Source: Ampullaceana balthica (taxonomy: Eukaryota; Mollusca; Gastropoda; Lymnaeidae). Taken from it: DNA of 64,000 bases. The stretch lies in NCBI GenBank assembly GCA_944989445.1, contig CALYLW010000434.1:120001-184000 (forward strand), written 5' to 3'. Shown piece after piece: positions 1 to 11,738 of this stretch. Every line of letters starts with the position of its first letter. The first letter of the stretch is position 1. A program made the position numbers and the translations under genes. Under the pieces are notes generated by a model. That model saw nothing but the letters and a program-made list of their open reading frames with translations. It did not search any database and was not told where the DNA came from.

Positions 1-98
1 TAGCAGAATCAAACAGTTGTGAACGTTCGAAAGCCCAAACCAGTGTTTTGTCAACCTAATACTACCCCAAAACTGACCGACACTAACAAAAGCTTTGG

Positions 99-340
99 CA
101 GATTAGACTAGAAAGTTTTGTTATCAGACTAGACTAGAAGGTCTTGTTAGCAGACTAGACTAGAAGGTCTTGTTAGCAGACTAGACTAGATGATCCTGTT
201 AGCAGACTAGACTATGCGGTACTTTTAGCGGACTAGACTAAAAGGTCCTGTTTACAGAATAGTCTAGAAATTCTTGTTAGTAAATCAGACAAGACTAGAA
301 GGTCCTTTTATAAGTCCTTTTATAAGGCTAGACTAGAGGG
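99..340. repeat. 26-bp minisatellite
   Basis: About nine head-to-tail copies of a 26-bp unit reading roughly CAGACTAGACTAGAAGGTCT plus TGTTAG, with substitutions growing toward the right end. No reading frame or gene is associated with it. It is an ordinary minisatellite. Confidence 0.9.
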
Positions 341-1754
341 TTTCCTCTTCTACCAGTGGCATGCAATATCTTTTGATTTTCAGCCTACACCTTTCGTTCC
401 TATGAAGGTGAGCTTTGTTTAACAGACTAAATCTCACATAATGTGACTCCACCAGGCAGACGTTATACTGACGCATTTGAGCATAAGCTCAAGCCCCGTT
501 AAAATGTATGACTTATAAAAGCAGGCTGAATACATGTTGTATATGCAGTAGCACTGAACGAAAGTAATCATAAATTTAAAAATTCATGAATTATATTAGT
601 AGTATTAGTAGGTACATATTGCAACAATGCACAAATTAAAACAAATATTTTACTTACATTTCTCAAGTTAGCAACAATTTCCCACCTAAAAAGAAGAGTA
701 CACAAAATGAACTTTAAAATCTCTTGGCTACGCAGTCATCTTTACATATAACGTCTTATTTTAATATTTTTTTCAGGTCAATGACAAAGTTCTAAATACA
801 TATTTCATTTATTCCTTAATGACCTGAATAGCAACTTGGCAAAGATTGACAAGGGAGATAAAAATACAATTTTACTTCAGTTAAAACAAAATTCAGAAGT
901 ATAGATAATAGATTGTACATCATCTCAAAGAAAATATAAGTTTCTTATTAAAAATTTAATGGGCATTTGATATATAAAAAAAAATATATTAAAAAAAATA
1001 TGTAAAAGAAAATGTTTGTTAAAAAAATGAAATGAAAGAACTAATGAATGAAGCTCTTGTGCGACCGCCAAACGGTCGAGCTCTTGTGACTTCCCCCTTA
1101 CCTTACCATGTGACGTCGGCACTATCGAAAAATGACACTTTCAGTCGTGCGTTGAGGCGTTAGAGAACGAAAGTTTCAAGTGAAAGAGAATGTGCTCTGA
1201 TATTGCCACCAATACCACGTGATACCTACTTTAAAATATCAGAAATATTTCGTGACTTTGCACTCCATCAGTCACATACTGTTACAGACAGAACGGTGTG
1301 CGTCGTCTCTGTTTAGCATTTCAACATTGACCAAAAGAAATGCTGCTGCTAGTTGACTTGGTAGAACAAACAAGATCGGTTAGGGATGGCATCATGGATT
1401 TCAATCTCTCTCAAGCTGTCAACATCCAACAATGTGGACATTTATAGATGGGGTTTTAAAGAGCAAATCTATCCTATTACATGCTGTTACTGGAACACAG
1501 CCGCTTAGGCGCAAACGTGATTGTGAGCTGTGGGAACGTGTCGAATGAACATTACAAACAAACACCCGCAACTACGCCTTAACTTACCTCAGAGGACTGG
1601 CGCATTTATCACAATCATGAATTCGCATTGAATGTTGATTGATTGTCGTTGTATATACTTTTTTCAATCGTCCTATCATAAATTAAAGGTTAACAATAAC
1701 TATATCATTTTATCATTCAGTTTTTTAAAAACAATTTTTAATTGATAATAATAT
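341..1754. other. Unassigned AT-rich stretch
   Basis: No convincing gene, RNA or named repeat is seen here. Short open frames exist (for example 925-1122 on the minus strand), but they are low-complexity and rich in F/I/L with no recognisable motif. The part at 1040-1640 is less AT-rich and might be an old repeat fragment. Confidence 0.4.
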
Positions 1755-2057
1755 TAAACTATACTAGATACGACCCGCGGCGTAGCATACACCGCAGACT
1801 CACTCATAGATAGTGCAAAGAAAGTGGGGAAAGAACGGACACAAACTACGGCATGAAGAAATCAGGACAACGCGAGTGAACATCGGGCTGGGTGGGGGGA
1901 ACCGCCGATGCATTGTTTGTCTCGAGAGATGCGCATTGAGGTTGGCTACGTGCCCCCACCCTACACCACCCTAACTTGCCAACCAGAAACTGAGATTGGC
2001 CGATAGTAGTGAAGGTCATTCATCATGCTTATTTGCATTCGTCTCTTGCTTGTTCTG
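1755..2057. repeat. Dispersed repeat 'Rep-C', copy 1
   Basis: About 300 bp starting at the CTAGATACGACCCGCGGCGT region and running through GTGCAAAGAAAGTGG, ACGGACACAAACTACGGCA and AACGCGAGTGAACATCGG. The same string of words returns in the same order at 27597-28130, where it is interrupted by a tRNA-like segment. No coding potential is evident and the class is unknown. The two copies show that it is a genuine interspersed repeat. Confidence 0.75.
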
Positions 2058-2338
2058 ATGAATTATATATATTAGCAAAATACCCGCGCTTTGCAGCGGA
2101 AAGTTAGGATTTCACTTAGCGTTGAGAATCCGCGTAACACAAATTCAAAACACCAATAGATTTCAATTTGGATCATGATGAATATACGTGTTTGTCAATA
2201 TTTGTCAAGGTCGTGTAAAATCAAAAGGGGAATTAAATTACATTAAGGGCCCCGTGGAAAATGGGTGCAGGACAAGGCCGTACCCAGACTTTCTTAAGGG
2301 GGGTTCACAAACGTGTCGCGAAGGCATTTCATGTTAAG

Positions 2339-3200
2339 ATAAGGCAAACCTCTCATAGCGAGCATATCTCATAACGAGATTTTCGCATAACGAGCAACAT
2401 AATTATGGAAAAAATTGCCCCCTTAACGAGCGAAGATTCGCATAACGAGTGACGCAGAAAGGGAAACTCCCTTTTCCCTCGAAATTCCTTAGTGAGCCGG
2501 CACTTCAGCCCTGATGTATTATTATGTCAAGCATTCGGTCCGTTAGCGTATTGCTTCCGAGTATGATCAACCGATTTTACAAAACAATTTTATTAAAACA
2601 GTATTAGTAATTTTTTTATGTGCAAAGTTTAATAAACAGATAAATTATCTTCGAAAAAAAACAAGAAGACAATCATAAGAGAGGAAAAAATAACCTTAAA
2701 AAAACGAAAAAAACCATTGAAACGCGAGAACAAGGTTGCGAATCTAGCGCGCAACTACAATCGGCCAACATCCACGATCTGCACCATTCTCAAGGACAAT
2801 TAAGGAGATGGATGCTTCAAATGGAGTGTCAAGAATGTCTACGAAATGGTTACATCACACTTTCGTCAAAATTTGTGAAGCGTCTGCAAAAACAAATGTC
2901 TTTAACGGTTTTCTAGTGAAAAAAGCAATAAATATTTGTCATAAATTCATATTTTTGTTTACGTTTTTTGTTTCAAAGTCTAAATTGTATTCTATTTGTT
3001 TCTCTTAACAATTCATGAGTAATTTTATTTGAATAAATGTTAATAAATAGTTTGAAAAAATGAGTATCTTTTTTAGCATGGAATGAATTATCGTATTTTA
3101 AATTGATTGGTATGGGAAATATTGTTTCGTATAACGTGTGTTTCGCTTAATGAGTAAGACTCTGGAACGAATTAATCTCGTTATGAGATGTTTGACTGTA
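2339..3200 (+). mobile_element. Tigger/pogo (TcMar) element remnant
   Basis: The left end reads AAGGCAAACCTCTCATAGCG. The right end, reverse-complemented, reads CAGTCAAACATCTCATAACG. The CTCATAACGAG word is repeated internally, a hallmark of Tigger-type termini. At about 2726-2800 (plus) one frame reads ENKVANLARNYNRPTSTICT, matching the pogo/Tigger helix-turn-helix (VxxIAxxYxxPxSTxCTILK). The catalytic domain is absent, so this is an internally deleted copy. It lies within the hAT at 2273-4992 and is therefore younger than it. Confidence 0.75.
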
Positions 3201-3547
3201 CCTACAATATATGGTGCTATGACTTCAAATTTGGATGAGAATGTTTAATCAATAATTCTGTACCTATGAATTATTGAGGGCGTTGATTAAACTTCTCGTC
3301 GTTTTTGCCTCGTTAAAAAAAAATAATAAATACATTACAGTGACCAAAAAAGTAGGTTTCATGCAATAAATAATTAACACTGTAAATAAAAGCTTCCAAA
3401 ATAGTATTTTATTTAAAAATGCAAGTACTCGATCATTCATTTCTTTTCTTATTAATAATGAAATCTGCAGGCGCAAGCGTTAAAGAATTTGAATTACATA
3501 CATTATGGTACAGAACTGACAAGGCGGAAGACCACGATGCTATGAGG

Positions 3548-4990
3548 TTTATTTTAGAACATCTTCGATGTAAACCCTTCTTGGGTTTTTGTTAACAAAT
3601 ATCTGTAAAACACTGTTTTCGTTGATATTGAAAGCGTAGTGATGCATCAATGCAAGCTCGGTAAGTCTTTCCTGCACCATTGAACATCTCATGTAATTGT
3701 GCAAACGTCGGAGTGCACTGAACCTTCGCTCACACGCGAAGGAAGTCACAGGAATCACACACGCGATTTTCAGTAAGCAATAAATATTTGGATACATCGA
3801 TTCATTGCAATGTTTTATAGCTTCCGTGCAATTTTTTTTGGTAGCTTTGACTCTTCCCATTGGCTGAACCTCAATTTCCACCCGGTAAACTCTTCGGGCA
3901 GCACTTCTGGTGAAGGCAGATCTTGCTCATATAAATCCACATCGCCTTTCAGATCTTCATACATACAATTTCTAACAGCACTTGGCACAAGAGCTAACAG
4001 TTGTGAGGATGTCCTGGTTAAGCCAGAGAACCACATATCTAGTTCAGCAATGATGTGCTCCAGAAATGGATTAATTAAGTTCCGCAGATAATGTTGCATT
4101 GGCGTTTCTACGCACACATTGCTTCGGTAGATTTGCTGCTTAGAAATTATGGGCATTGAAGCTTCAGCTCCTACAGACTGCGCCATGATAATATATGATC
4201 ATAAGTGTTTTGAAAATAAGAATCTACATTTGTTCTAATCTCTCTAAACTCTTGCTTGACGTTTTCGATAAGTGACACAGCTGAATTATGTCAATCACTT
4301 CTTTCTGAAGTTCGACTGTTATTCCTTCCAGCCTAGATAACAGTTTGTACGTTACAACAAACGTCACAATAAATGTGAAGTTACACAAGGAATGAAGAAG
4401 TGACGTTGCTCGAGACTTACTGTCCGTGTCCCAATCACCATTTGTAGTCAAACTTGGATCAAATCCTTGTCGTTGTGTTTTCATCGTGGCAGTGAAATTA
4501 TCTCAAGAGTGTGAAAAATGTAAACATACGATTGATAGAAGTGTTTTATAGCTCGTGGCGCTCAGCCCATCTTGTTTGCACAAATCTGTAAGTGCCTTCC
4601 GTTTAGCACTGTCAAATGAAGACTTGTTTCTATGACGTTTTTCAACAAGGCTTCACGCTTTGGGCTGTTGTTAAAAAACATGCAGGTTTCTTTTAATTTG
4701 TCAATCATTTACGTACATCGGGAAGTCTGCACGAATGCGTGATCACTAGGTTTAAAGCGTGATTGCTGCAGTGTGTGTATACCGCCAAAGGGCCTCTCGC
4801 AGAATACGCGCTTGAACTCCTGAGACAGCGCCCGACATAGATGCAGCGCCATCATAACACTGGCCCCTCATACTCTGTAGTGGGATCCCCAAAATCTCTC
4901 AATAATGTCAAGATCTATTTTTTTACAAAAAAGGGCACACATTCGCAAAAGGGGGTTCGTTCGAACGCACGAACCCCCCCTGCGTACGGC
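3548..4990 (-). pseudogene. hAT transposase pseudogene, ZMYM/P52rIPK-like
   Basis: Several open segments on the minus strand together resemble the TTF/ZMYM-type hAT transposases. Near 4870-4790 one frame gives GQCYDGAASMSGAVSGVQAR, the conserved insertion-domain motif. Frame 4484-4224 (86 aa) gives DTDSKSRATSLLHSLCNFTF and LEGITVELQKEVIDI, typical of the middle of the protein. Frame 4186-3815 (123 aa) is the following segment. Frame 3881-3549 (110 aa) holds the C-terminal dimerisation domain with SFACERRFSALRRLHNYMRC. Stops and frame changes separate the pieces, and the N-terminal zinc-finger part is missing. In a live element this would be the cut-and-paste transposase; here it cannot be made whole. 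Confidence 0.75.
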
Positions 4991-6785
4991 CATGCAGGAT
5001 GTGCATAACTACATATCTCATAAGACATGAAGATTTCAATCAAGGTCACTATGGAGATACGAGTCTATATTTATTTAAATGTTTAAAATCTAATGGGAAA
5101 TACTGCTTTAAAAGTTGCCGAAGAAATTATTTTGGGCCCCGGCCCCAAAATAACAGACTTTAAGAGTTTATTATCCTATAGAATTTTTATTTTTTAGATC
5201 AAATTTGGTCAATAATTTATCCATATACCCAGTAGCCACTGTTTAAGAATACCTTTTACATAACTCATGTTTAAAAATTGAATAACGGGCCCTAGCCATA
5301 ATTAAGTGATGCTTTTTTAAAAATTAATGCCAGAAACCTTTGCGGGCGCATACTCAAAAACTTCCCAAAGTTTAATGGCCGTGGGATGAATAGAATACTA
5401 TTTATACAGCTTAAAAAACTAAAATAAGGGGCCGGAGGCCTATCGGTGTAAGATTTAACGATCAAAACAACAGTTTATTTCATCTGGATCATGATGGATA
5501 TATTTGTTTGTCAATATTTGTATTAAAAAATCGTGTGAAATCGAATAGTTAAATTTTCTTAAACTTTTACAAAAGAGATTAGGGGCCCTCGGCTCCAAAA
5601 AAATGAATATTATAATTTTAATGTCCTATAGAATTTTAATACAGGTCATCAAATATTTATATTTCAAGTTTTGTCAAAATACATTTACACAGTATCCACA
5701 TTTTAAACAAATTTTATTTAGCTTATATAAGGTGAACTAACTATATTTGGGCCCCGGCCCCCCGGGGAGTGATAATTTAAATATTTGTTTCGCCTTTTAC
5801 CGTCGCGGGAGTGTCCTTAAAAACTTCACAAATTTCATGCTTTTACTTTTACCTAAAAGGGAAATTGGAGAATTAGTGATGAGTCAGTTTCTTTATAGCT
5901 CATATTAGGAAAAAACTAAATTTTTGCCCCCGCATGAGTGGGAATTTATAATTCTTTTTCGCCAATTATAGTCGTGCACTTAACAACTTCCCAAAGTTTC
6001 ATGCTTCTACCTAATGGGAAATTTGAGAATTAGTGATGAGTCAGTTTTTATATAGCTGTTAAAAAAACGAAAAAAACTACATTTGGGCTCCCGGCCCCCC
6101 GTGAGTGGGAATTAAAAAAAAATATTTCGCCAATTATCGTCGCAAGAGCGTACTCAACATCTTCCCAAACTTTCATGCTCCTACCTTCTGGAGAAGTTTA
6201 GATTTAATGATGAGTCAGTTTTTATATAGCTCATATAGGGAAGAACCTACATTTGGGCCCCTGGCCTCACATTGAGTGATAATTTTATATTTCGTTTCGC
6301 CTGTTAACATCGCGGGATGGTAATCAACAACTTCCCAAAGTTTTACGCTTCTAACTACACAGGAATTTGGAGAACTAGTTATGAGTCAGTTTTCATATAG
6401 CTCATTAAAAGAAAAAAAAACTGCCTTGGGCCACCCCAGACCCCAAAGAGTGTTAATTTAATAATTTTTCTAACCCGTTACCATCGCAGGAGTGTACTCA
6501 ACAACTTCCCAAAGTTTCATGCTTCTACCTACACGGGAAGATGGAGAATTAGTGTTGATTCAGTTTTATATAGCCCAAATTAGGAAAAAATAACTTTTTG
6601 GGACCCCGGCCCTCCATCTGTGGGAATTTTAAAATTATTTTTTGCCCTATATTGTTGTGAAAGTGTACTCAACAACTTCCCAAAGGTTCATGCTTCTACC
6701 TACACGGGAAATTGGAGAATTAGCGATGAATCAGTGAGTCGGTGAGTGAGGGCTTTGGCTTTTATTAGTAGAGATAGATTATTCT

Positions 6786-7104
6786 TAAGATAAAAATAAC
6801 ATTTTAAAACAATAAATAAATAAAAATAAAACAATTATATGGTGTAGCAACCAAAGGGTCGAACTCTCTATCATGTACAAGGCTGCGAAACATAAATACA
6901 AATTTGTATGAATATTAATAAACATTTAAACTTTCAAAACTTTGATTATATACATGCTACTATCATATTAACTAGAAATATTTATCTATATGCAAAAGAA
7001 TAGTTGCAAAAAGAAATGTGTTGTGATGGCGCCCCACGCTTTTATGTGCAGTGGATAGATTCAGTCATTTCACCTGTTATAATAGAACATTTTTATTTTA
7101 TTCT
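6786..7104. other. Unassigned AT-rich stretch
   Basis: Simple AT-rich sequence. No gene, RNA or repeat structure was recognised between the tandem-repeat element and the next repeat cluster. Confidence 0.4.
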
Positions 7105-7990
7105 TTTTAGTGCACTTTCCATATGTAAATAAAAGCGTGTCCTTTAAAAAAAAAGATTTTTTATACATTACCACGTTTTTATTAACGTGTATTTCGTGTC
7201 TGTCTCTCTGTCCACAATTTTTCAAATTTGCCAACTTAAAATTAAACCACTTCTGATGGTCCTAGAGAGCTCAAAATTTTTACCACAATTAGATCCAAAT
7301 ACATTGTGTCAAAATTTCAGATCGATCGAATGTACCGTAATTATAAAATTAATGCATTTTTTAGTTAATCTCTATATAAGCATCTGCATCCGTCTGCCGT
7401 TGTTAGATTTCACGTGCCGAGTTCACACCACGTGACCTCATCGCCGTGGTATATAAACGTTGGGCGGGTGCTGATGAGGTGTTTGGTAAAATAAATAGAG
7501 GTAAAAAAGGATTTTTAAAAACCACGATTTTTTAGTGGACTAAAAAGAATAAAATAATTTAAAACTTATACGTTCAAGTAATTTGATTATATATGACTAA
7601 AACGTGGGGCGGGCGATTCTGAGGTTTTACATATGCAGTTCACTCATTCTCTCACTTATAGATCTCTCTTTTTCCTTCTAAATTATAAATCTTTAATTTT
7701 TATACCAAACACCTGCCCTACGTTTTTAGTCATATTAAATCACAGTACTTGAACGTATAAGTTTTAAATTATTTTATTCTTTTTAGTCCACTAATAAAAA
7801 CGTGATTTTTAAAAATCCTTTTTTACATCTATTTATTGTTTTATTGTTAACTTGCTTTCGTGTCTGTCTGTCCGCAATTTTTCAAATTTGCCAACGTAAA
7901 ATTAAACCACTGTTGATTGTCCTAGAGAGCTCAAAATGTTACTACATATAGATCTTGGATGACAATGCATTGTATCAAAATTTCAGAGAT
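7105..7990. repeat. Diverged Rep-A copies around a large hairpin
   Basis: Two diverged relatives of Rep-A lie at about 7175-7480 and 7850-7990. Both carry TTTCAAATTTGCCAAC, ATTAAACCACT and TCCTAGAGAGCTCAAAATGT-like words, and the first also has AAATTTCAGATCGATCGAA. They flank an inverted repeat with arms at about 7483-7625 and 7705-7843 (for example ACTTATACGTTCAAGTA against TACTTGAACGTATAAGT). The arms are about 140 bp and the loop about 80 bp, so the single strand would fold into a long hairpin, as in foldback elements or MITEs. There is no coding content. Confidence 0.7.
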
Positions 7991-8275
7991 TGCAAATGAC
8001 GGTGGCCTGAAAACTACGTTCGAGAAAACAACTCTTCCAGTCTTCTGGATTAAAGTAATGGCGAAATATCCTGAGATTGCCACCAAAGCAATTAAATCCC
8101 TATTTAGCATTTCCGACAACCTATATGTGTGAATCGGGGTTTTCTGCAGTTATAGCAAAGAAGACAAAACAACGGAATAAAATGGACATAAGCAGCACAC
8201 TTCGGGTGTCATTGTCTCCCATTAACCCCAGATGGAACCGTCTCGTTGCAGAGAAACAAGCTCAGGGTTCTCATT
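7985..8275 (+). pseudogene. hAT transposase C-terminus (ZBED5/SCAND3-like)
   Basis: Two overlapping frames encode the end of a hAT transposase. The first reads FWIKVMAKYPEIATKAIK. After a frameshift, frame 8077-8277 (66 aa) reads MCESGFSAVIAKKTKQRN and then LRVSLSPINPRWNRLVAEKQ. The CESGFS core and the final 'RVxLSxxxPRxxxLxxxKQ' block are characteristic of ZBED5/SCAN-domain-3-type hAT proteins. The N-terminal two thirds is missing, replaced by the hairpin region at 7483-7843. A probable 3' terminus, GTATGGGACCACTG, ends at about 8543. The matching left terminus was not found. Confidence 0.8.
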
Positions 8276-8543
8276 GATTTTTCATTCTAGTAAATTAAAA
8301 TATTCAATAATGTTTCATTCACTTTTGTGCGAATTTATTTTATTTGAAAGCATGTTTAAGTGCAATAAAATTAAAACTATAAAATCAAAACAATCTTAAA
8401 TACCTGTATAAACAATCAACGCAGCCGCAAACCCTACCCCCCACATCCCCCACCCGCCCATAACCCCCCCCCCAGGTTATTGGGCTGGGTTAAAAGTATC
8501 AAACTTTTAGTGGTCCACGGGGTTAAAAGGTATGGGACCACTG
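8276..8543. mobile_element. 3' end of hAT relic
   Basis: Non-coding tail of the hAT fragment above, ending in TGGTCCACGGGG then GGTATGGGACCACTG. Reverse-complemented this begins CAGTGGTCCCATACC, a standard hAT terminus. A G/C-homopolymer patch at about 8440-8472 interrupts it. Confidence 0.6.
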
Positions 8544-8866
8544 ATGTAAGGGACCTGAGATTCCAAAGTAATTAAGTTTTTTGAGTAAACTAAAGTTGTG
8601 AACTTTTTCAAATGCTTTTGAGAAGTCTAGTAATATTGTATCTATTTGATTATTTGTGTCTAAGCCTTTTGACACAAGATCTGTTTTTCCTAATGCCGTG
8701 TTGATGTGTGCATAGTACTTTATTTTTGTCTTGGTAATTAACTATTCTTCTCTATATATGTGTGTCCTAATACATTGCATTTGATAATAATAAGTGATAC
8801 AGGTCTATAATTACAAGGGTTTGATAGATCGTTAGTTTTAAAGAGGGGGTTACGTTAGCTAATTTC

Positions 8867-9660
8867 AAGGGCTGTTAACGATTAATTTAAATTTAATAGT
8901 TAACTTTTGAAAAATTAACGATTAATTAATCGTAAATTTCGATTAAAGCCTAAAATGAAAATTTATGATGTCATAAGTAACACTAATTAAACGTTCTTGT
9001 TGAAAATCTAAATAACTCTGGAAAGTCTCCATTATATGTCATCTTTTAATCAACAACGCAAAAAGACAAGTGTGTTGACATTATTTGGTTCAAGTGATGA
9101 GCGGGTCTAATTGACAATATAACCAGCCTAGCTGAACAATGATTCACATGGAACTGAGGTAACTGGTTTGCTCAAAACGGTCTTGTCAACGAATGACATT
9201 ATCGAATATCGGTGTTCATTAAGTTTCCACCATTGTAGAGGGTTAATGGAATCAGGAAGTTTCATCTCCATGTTGTAACGCAGTAATTCATCAGAAGAGC
9301 TGTCGTCATTTTCTGTCTCTAAGACTGCATTACTGAGATTAGCTTACTACTCTTTTCATTTTTTTTTAATAAGGAGGCGAAGTGTTAGAACCATGGTAGG
9401 CAAACGATTTCTCACAATGGATACAATAAACTTTTTGAACATTCCCGACAGTCAATAGTTTAAAAACAAAATGTTCGTGTAATCGTCAGGAAATTTGTTA
9501 TTATTTATCGACCACAATTTTTTAATTAATTTTCTTTTTTATTACTTTTTGACTTCCAATAATTTATAAGTGATGAGTCGATTAATCGTTAACAAATAAT
9601 TTAATCATTAAATTTTTTAACGATTAATCGAGAAATTAATCGTTAATTTCCACAGCCCTA
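8867..9660. mobile_element. Non-autonomous hAT, 794 bp, perfect 8-bp TSD
   Basis: It starts AAGGGCTGTTAACGATTAAT and ends ATTTCCACAGCCCTA. It is flanked on both sides by CTAATTTC (8859-8866 and 9661-9668). The subterminal DNA is a run of ATTAATCG words in both orientations. The interior (for example 9080-9140 and 9385-9480) matches, in reverse, the copy at 38757-39355. No transposase frame remains. The perfect duplication makes this an unusually clear boundary. Confidence 0.9.
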
Positions 9661-9900
9661 CTAATTTCTAATCCTGGGGCCATTTACTATGATTTTGAGA
9701 GGCTTGAAAAAGTACTACCGGGGTTAAGGACAGTTGATTGTTTATTTCTTTTAATAACCTAAAAGCCAATTCATATAGATCAGTAACTTTGTTTATTTAA
9801 AATTTTTTAGGAGTGTATATATATATCTATCTCGTCCACAGTTATGTTACTTATTTTTTCTATTTCATTTTAATTTGTTAAAACTTCCTTGTCACCTGAG

Positions 9901-10841
9901 TAGGGTTATCATAATTGTCAGATGGAAAAAGAGGACACTAAAGTTTCATCAAAAATAGCCAATATTAAGTGTTGTAAACATAAAATTAAAGTTTAACTAC
10001 ATCAAAATTATTGTGCTTATTTATTAATAAACTTGTATTAAGTGAGTGTTTATTGCACCACACTAGCTGATTGAAAATAAACATTAAGTTAGTAACTAAA
10101 TAACTGAAGTTTACCAAGCAGTATTGAAAGTATCACATTCTGAGTCATTATCATCAAAATCGTACGTATTCGAGGAAATTGATTTTGGTATCATAGATTG
10201 CGCCTGGGGCTGAGCGAAAGCGTATTTTTCCGAATAACTGGTGGCCTTAAACAAGTTAAGCTGTCTGCTGAGATATGTGTGAAATTCTTTGCATGACACA
10301 TGCTTCAAGTTATGCTGTACATACATAATTCCCGACAGATTCAAAGAGCAACTTACTTCTTTTCTTATCCATTGACTTTGATCAGAGAAACACTCGTTCA
10401 GTGTAAGCATTATGTGGTGGAATGGAAAAAAAAACAAAAAAAAACACAAAAAACAGCAATAATAAGAAGTTCAGGAAAAAAATCTCACTTTTGCAACTGT
10501 TGAAATACTTCAACCCCTTCTCGTGCGCCAGTAATGCTACAAAATCGCCTTCAACAGTTTGCCTCAACAAATTTCTTCAAGTTGCACAATTGATCGAAAC
10601 ACTTGCTATCGTCAACTTGTACTTTCCCCTCTCTGAGGTATGAAACAGATGCTAAAGTCCCAAGTTATACTTTCAGTTAAAGCCACTCATGCAAAGCCCA
10701 ATTTATTATTATTTTTATTATTTATCTTTAGACGGAGAAAAATCAGGACATAAGCCATTTTTTCTGGAAAGCCGCCCGGACACCCTAACTGGGGCATAAA
10801 AAGAGGACGTGTCCTGGTAACCCGGATGTATGATAACCCTA
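9901..10841 (-). mobile_element. hAT element, 941 bp, perfect 8-bp TSD
   Basis: The termini are TAGGGTTATCATA and TATGATAACCCTA, a perfect 13-bp inverted repeat. CACCTGAG lies on both sides (9893-9900 and 10842-10849). It carries a C-terminal transposase scrap on the minus strand. The size and broken ORF indicate a deletion derivative. Confidence 0.9.
10111..10570 (-). pseudogene. hAT transposase C-terminal fragment
   Basis: The minus-strand frame at 10570-10382 contains PPHNAYTERVF, the start of the hAT dimerisation domain. The frame at 10449-10111 continues with SDQSQWIRKEVSCSLNLSG and then SCKEFHTYLSRQLNLFKATS, plus a SEKY motif. In intact relatives these are contiguous, so a frameshift separates them. 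It lies inside the TSD-bounded element 9901-10841 and provides its family assignment. It is not functional. Confidence 0.75.
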
Positions 10842-10849
10842 CACCTGAG

Positions 10850-11650
10850 GCTAAAATTTTAATGCAAAATATGTGTTGTGGATGTTGGCTTTGGTCTCAT
10901 TATCATTATACGTTTTATTATTTGGGCTATTTAGTGTGGCTATTCCTGTATGTTCCATTTTTAAGATTCAATTAGAACCATACGTGTTTATTGTTTTCAA
11001 TTAACTTGTTTATACTCATTTGGAGCTTTTGACTGTTTTTGTGTAAAGTGTTTTATCTTTAAGTATTTTGTGTGTATCACATTGTATAGCCAGCCTTACT
11101 AATGAAATTTGGGCTAGTTGTATTTAAATTTTAAAATTTTACATCCTTTGGAATCCAGATAACTTGTCAAGTGCGTCCCCCTACTTACACTCAAAATCAC
11201 ACATATATCTTTCGGTGGATTAATAAATATGATATTTTAAGATTAATTTAATCAAAGGAAAATTAACTGACAAAAAAACTAATGTAAAAAAATTGAATCA
11301 GGAACAATGAGAGCGATAGCCCATCTTTAATCTCTACAAAAAAGCTATGTTAACTACAGATATCAACAGAATCAACAGCCATTAAGTATGGAAAATGTTT
11401 GTGACGCAGCCACGCAGCCTCAATGATTAATCCGTGTACTATTGACGAATATGAACCACGCGTGTTGAAAGGAATTTTACAAAGAAATAGAAACTGAAAA
11501 TAACACACGGTTGCCACATAAATTTCTCGGGTGTGTGTGTGTGTGGTTAGGCGACTATCTAGGAGCATTGAACAATATTTAATACACACACTATATATAC
11601 ACATATAGTGTGTGTATGTATGTATGTTATATATATATATATATTTAGAG

Positions 11651-11654
<4 letters not shown>
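10850..11654. other. Unassigned stretch
   Basis: No gene or recognised repeat. Short AT-rich frames only, plus a small (GT)n run at 11530-11545 and a TATA-rich run at 11625-11645 leading into the GA microsatellite. Confidence 0.4.

Positions 11655-11732
<78 letters not shown>
11655..11732. repeat. (GA)n microsatellite
   Basis: About 78 bp of uninterrupted GA dinucleotides. The long 'RERERE' and 'SLSLSL' frames on either strand are artefacts of this run. Confidence 0.97.

Positions 11733-11738
<6 letters not shown>

Larger units (their letters stand above)
2273..4992 (-). mobile_element. hAT transposon relic (ZMYM/P52rIPK-like transposase)
   Basis: The imperfect termini are AAGGCCGTACCCAG on the left and CTGCGTACGGCCA on the right, flanked by TGCAGGAC and TGCAGGAT, a near-perfect 8-bp target duplication. 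The minus strand carries transposase remnants ending in a C-terminal dimerisation domain. A Tigger element at about 2339-3200 is inserted near the left end. Overall this is an inactive, frameshifted hAT copy. Confidence 0.8.
2058..6785. repeat. Tandem-repeat-rich element split by a hAT insertion
   Basis: Flanks of one element lie at 2058-2272 and about 5000-6785. The right flank holds degenerate tandem units of roughly 170 bp, each with a GGGCCCCGGCCCC-like block, a 'TCAACAACTTCCCAAAGTTT' block and a 'GATGAGTCAGTTTTATATAG' block (visible near 5880, 6032, 6210, 6380, 6552 and 6725). The left flank shares the GGATCATGATG...TTTGTCAATATTTGT words with 5470-5530 and the GGGCCCCGTGG word with the units, so the hAT at 2273-4992 landed inside this element. 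No intact ORF is seen. The class is not recognised; a non-autonomous element with internal tandem units is the simplest reading. Confidence 0.65.
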
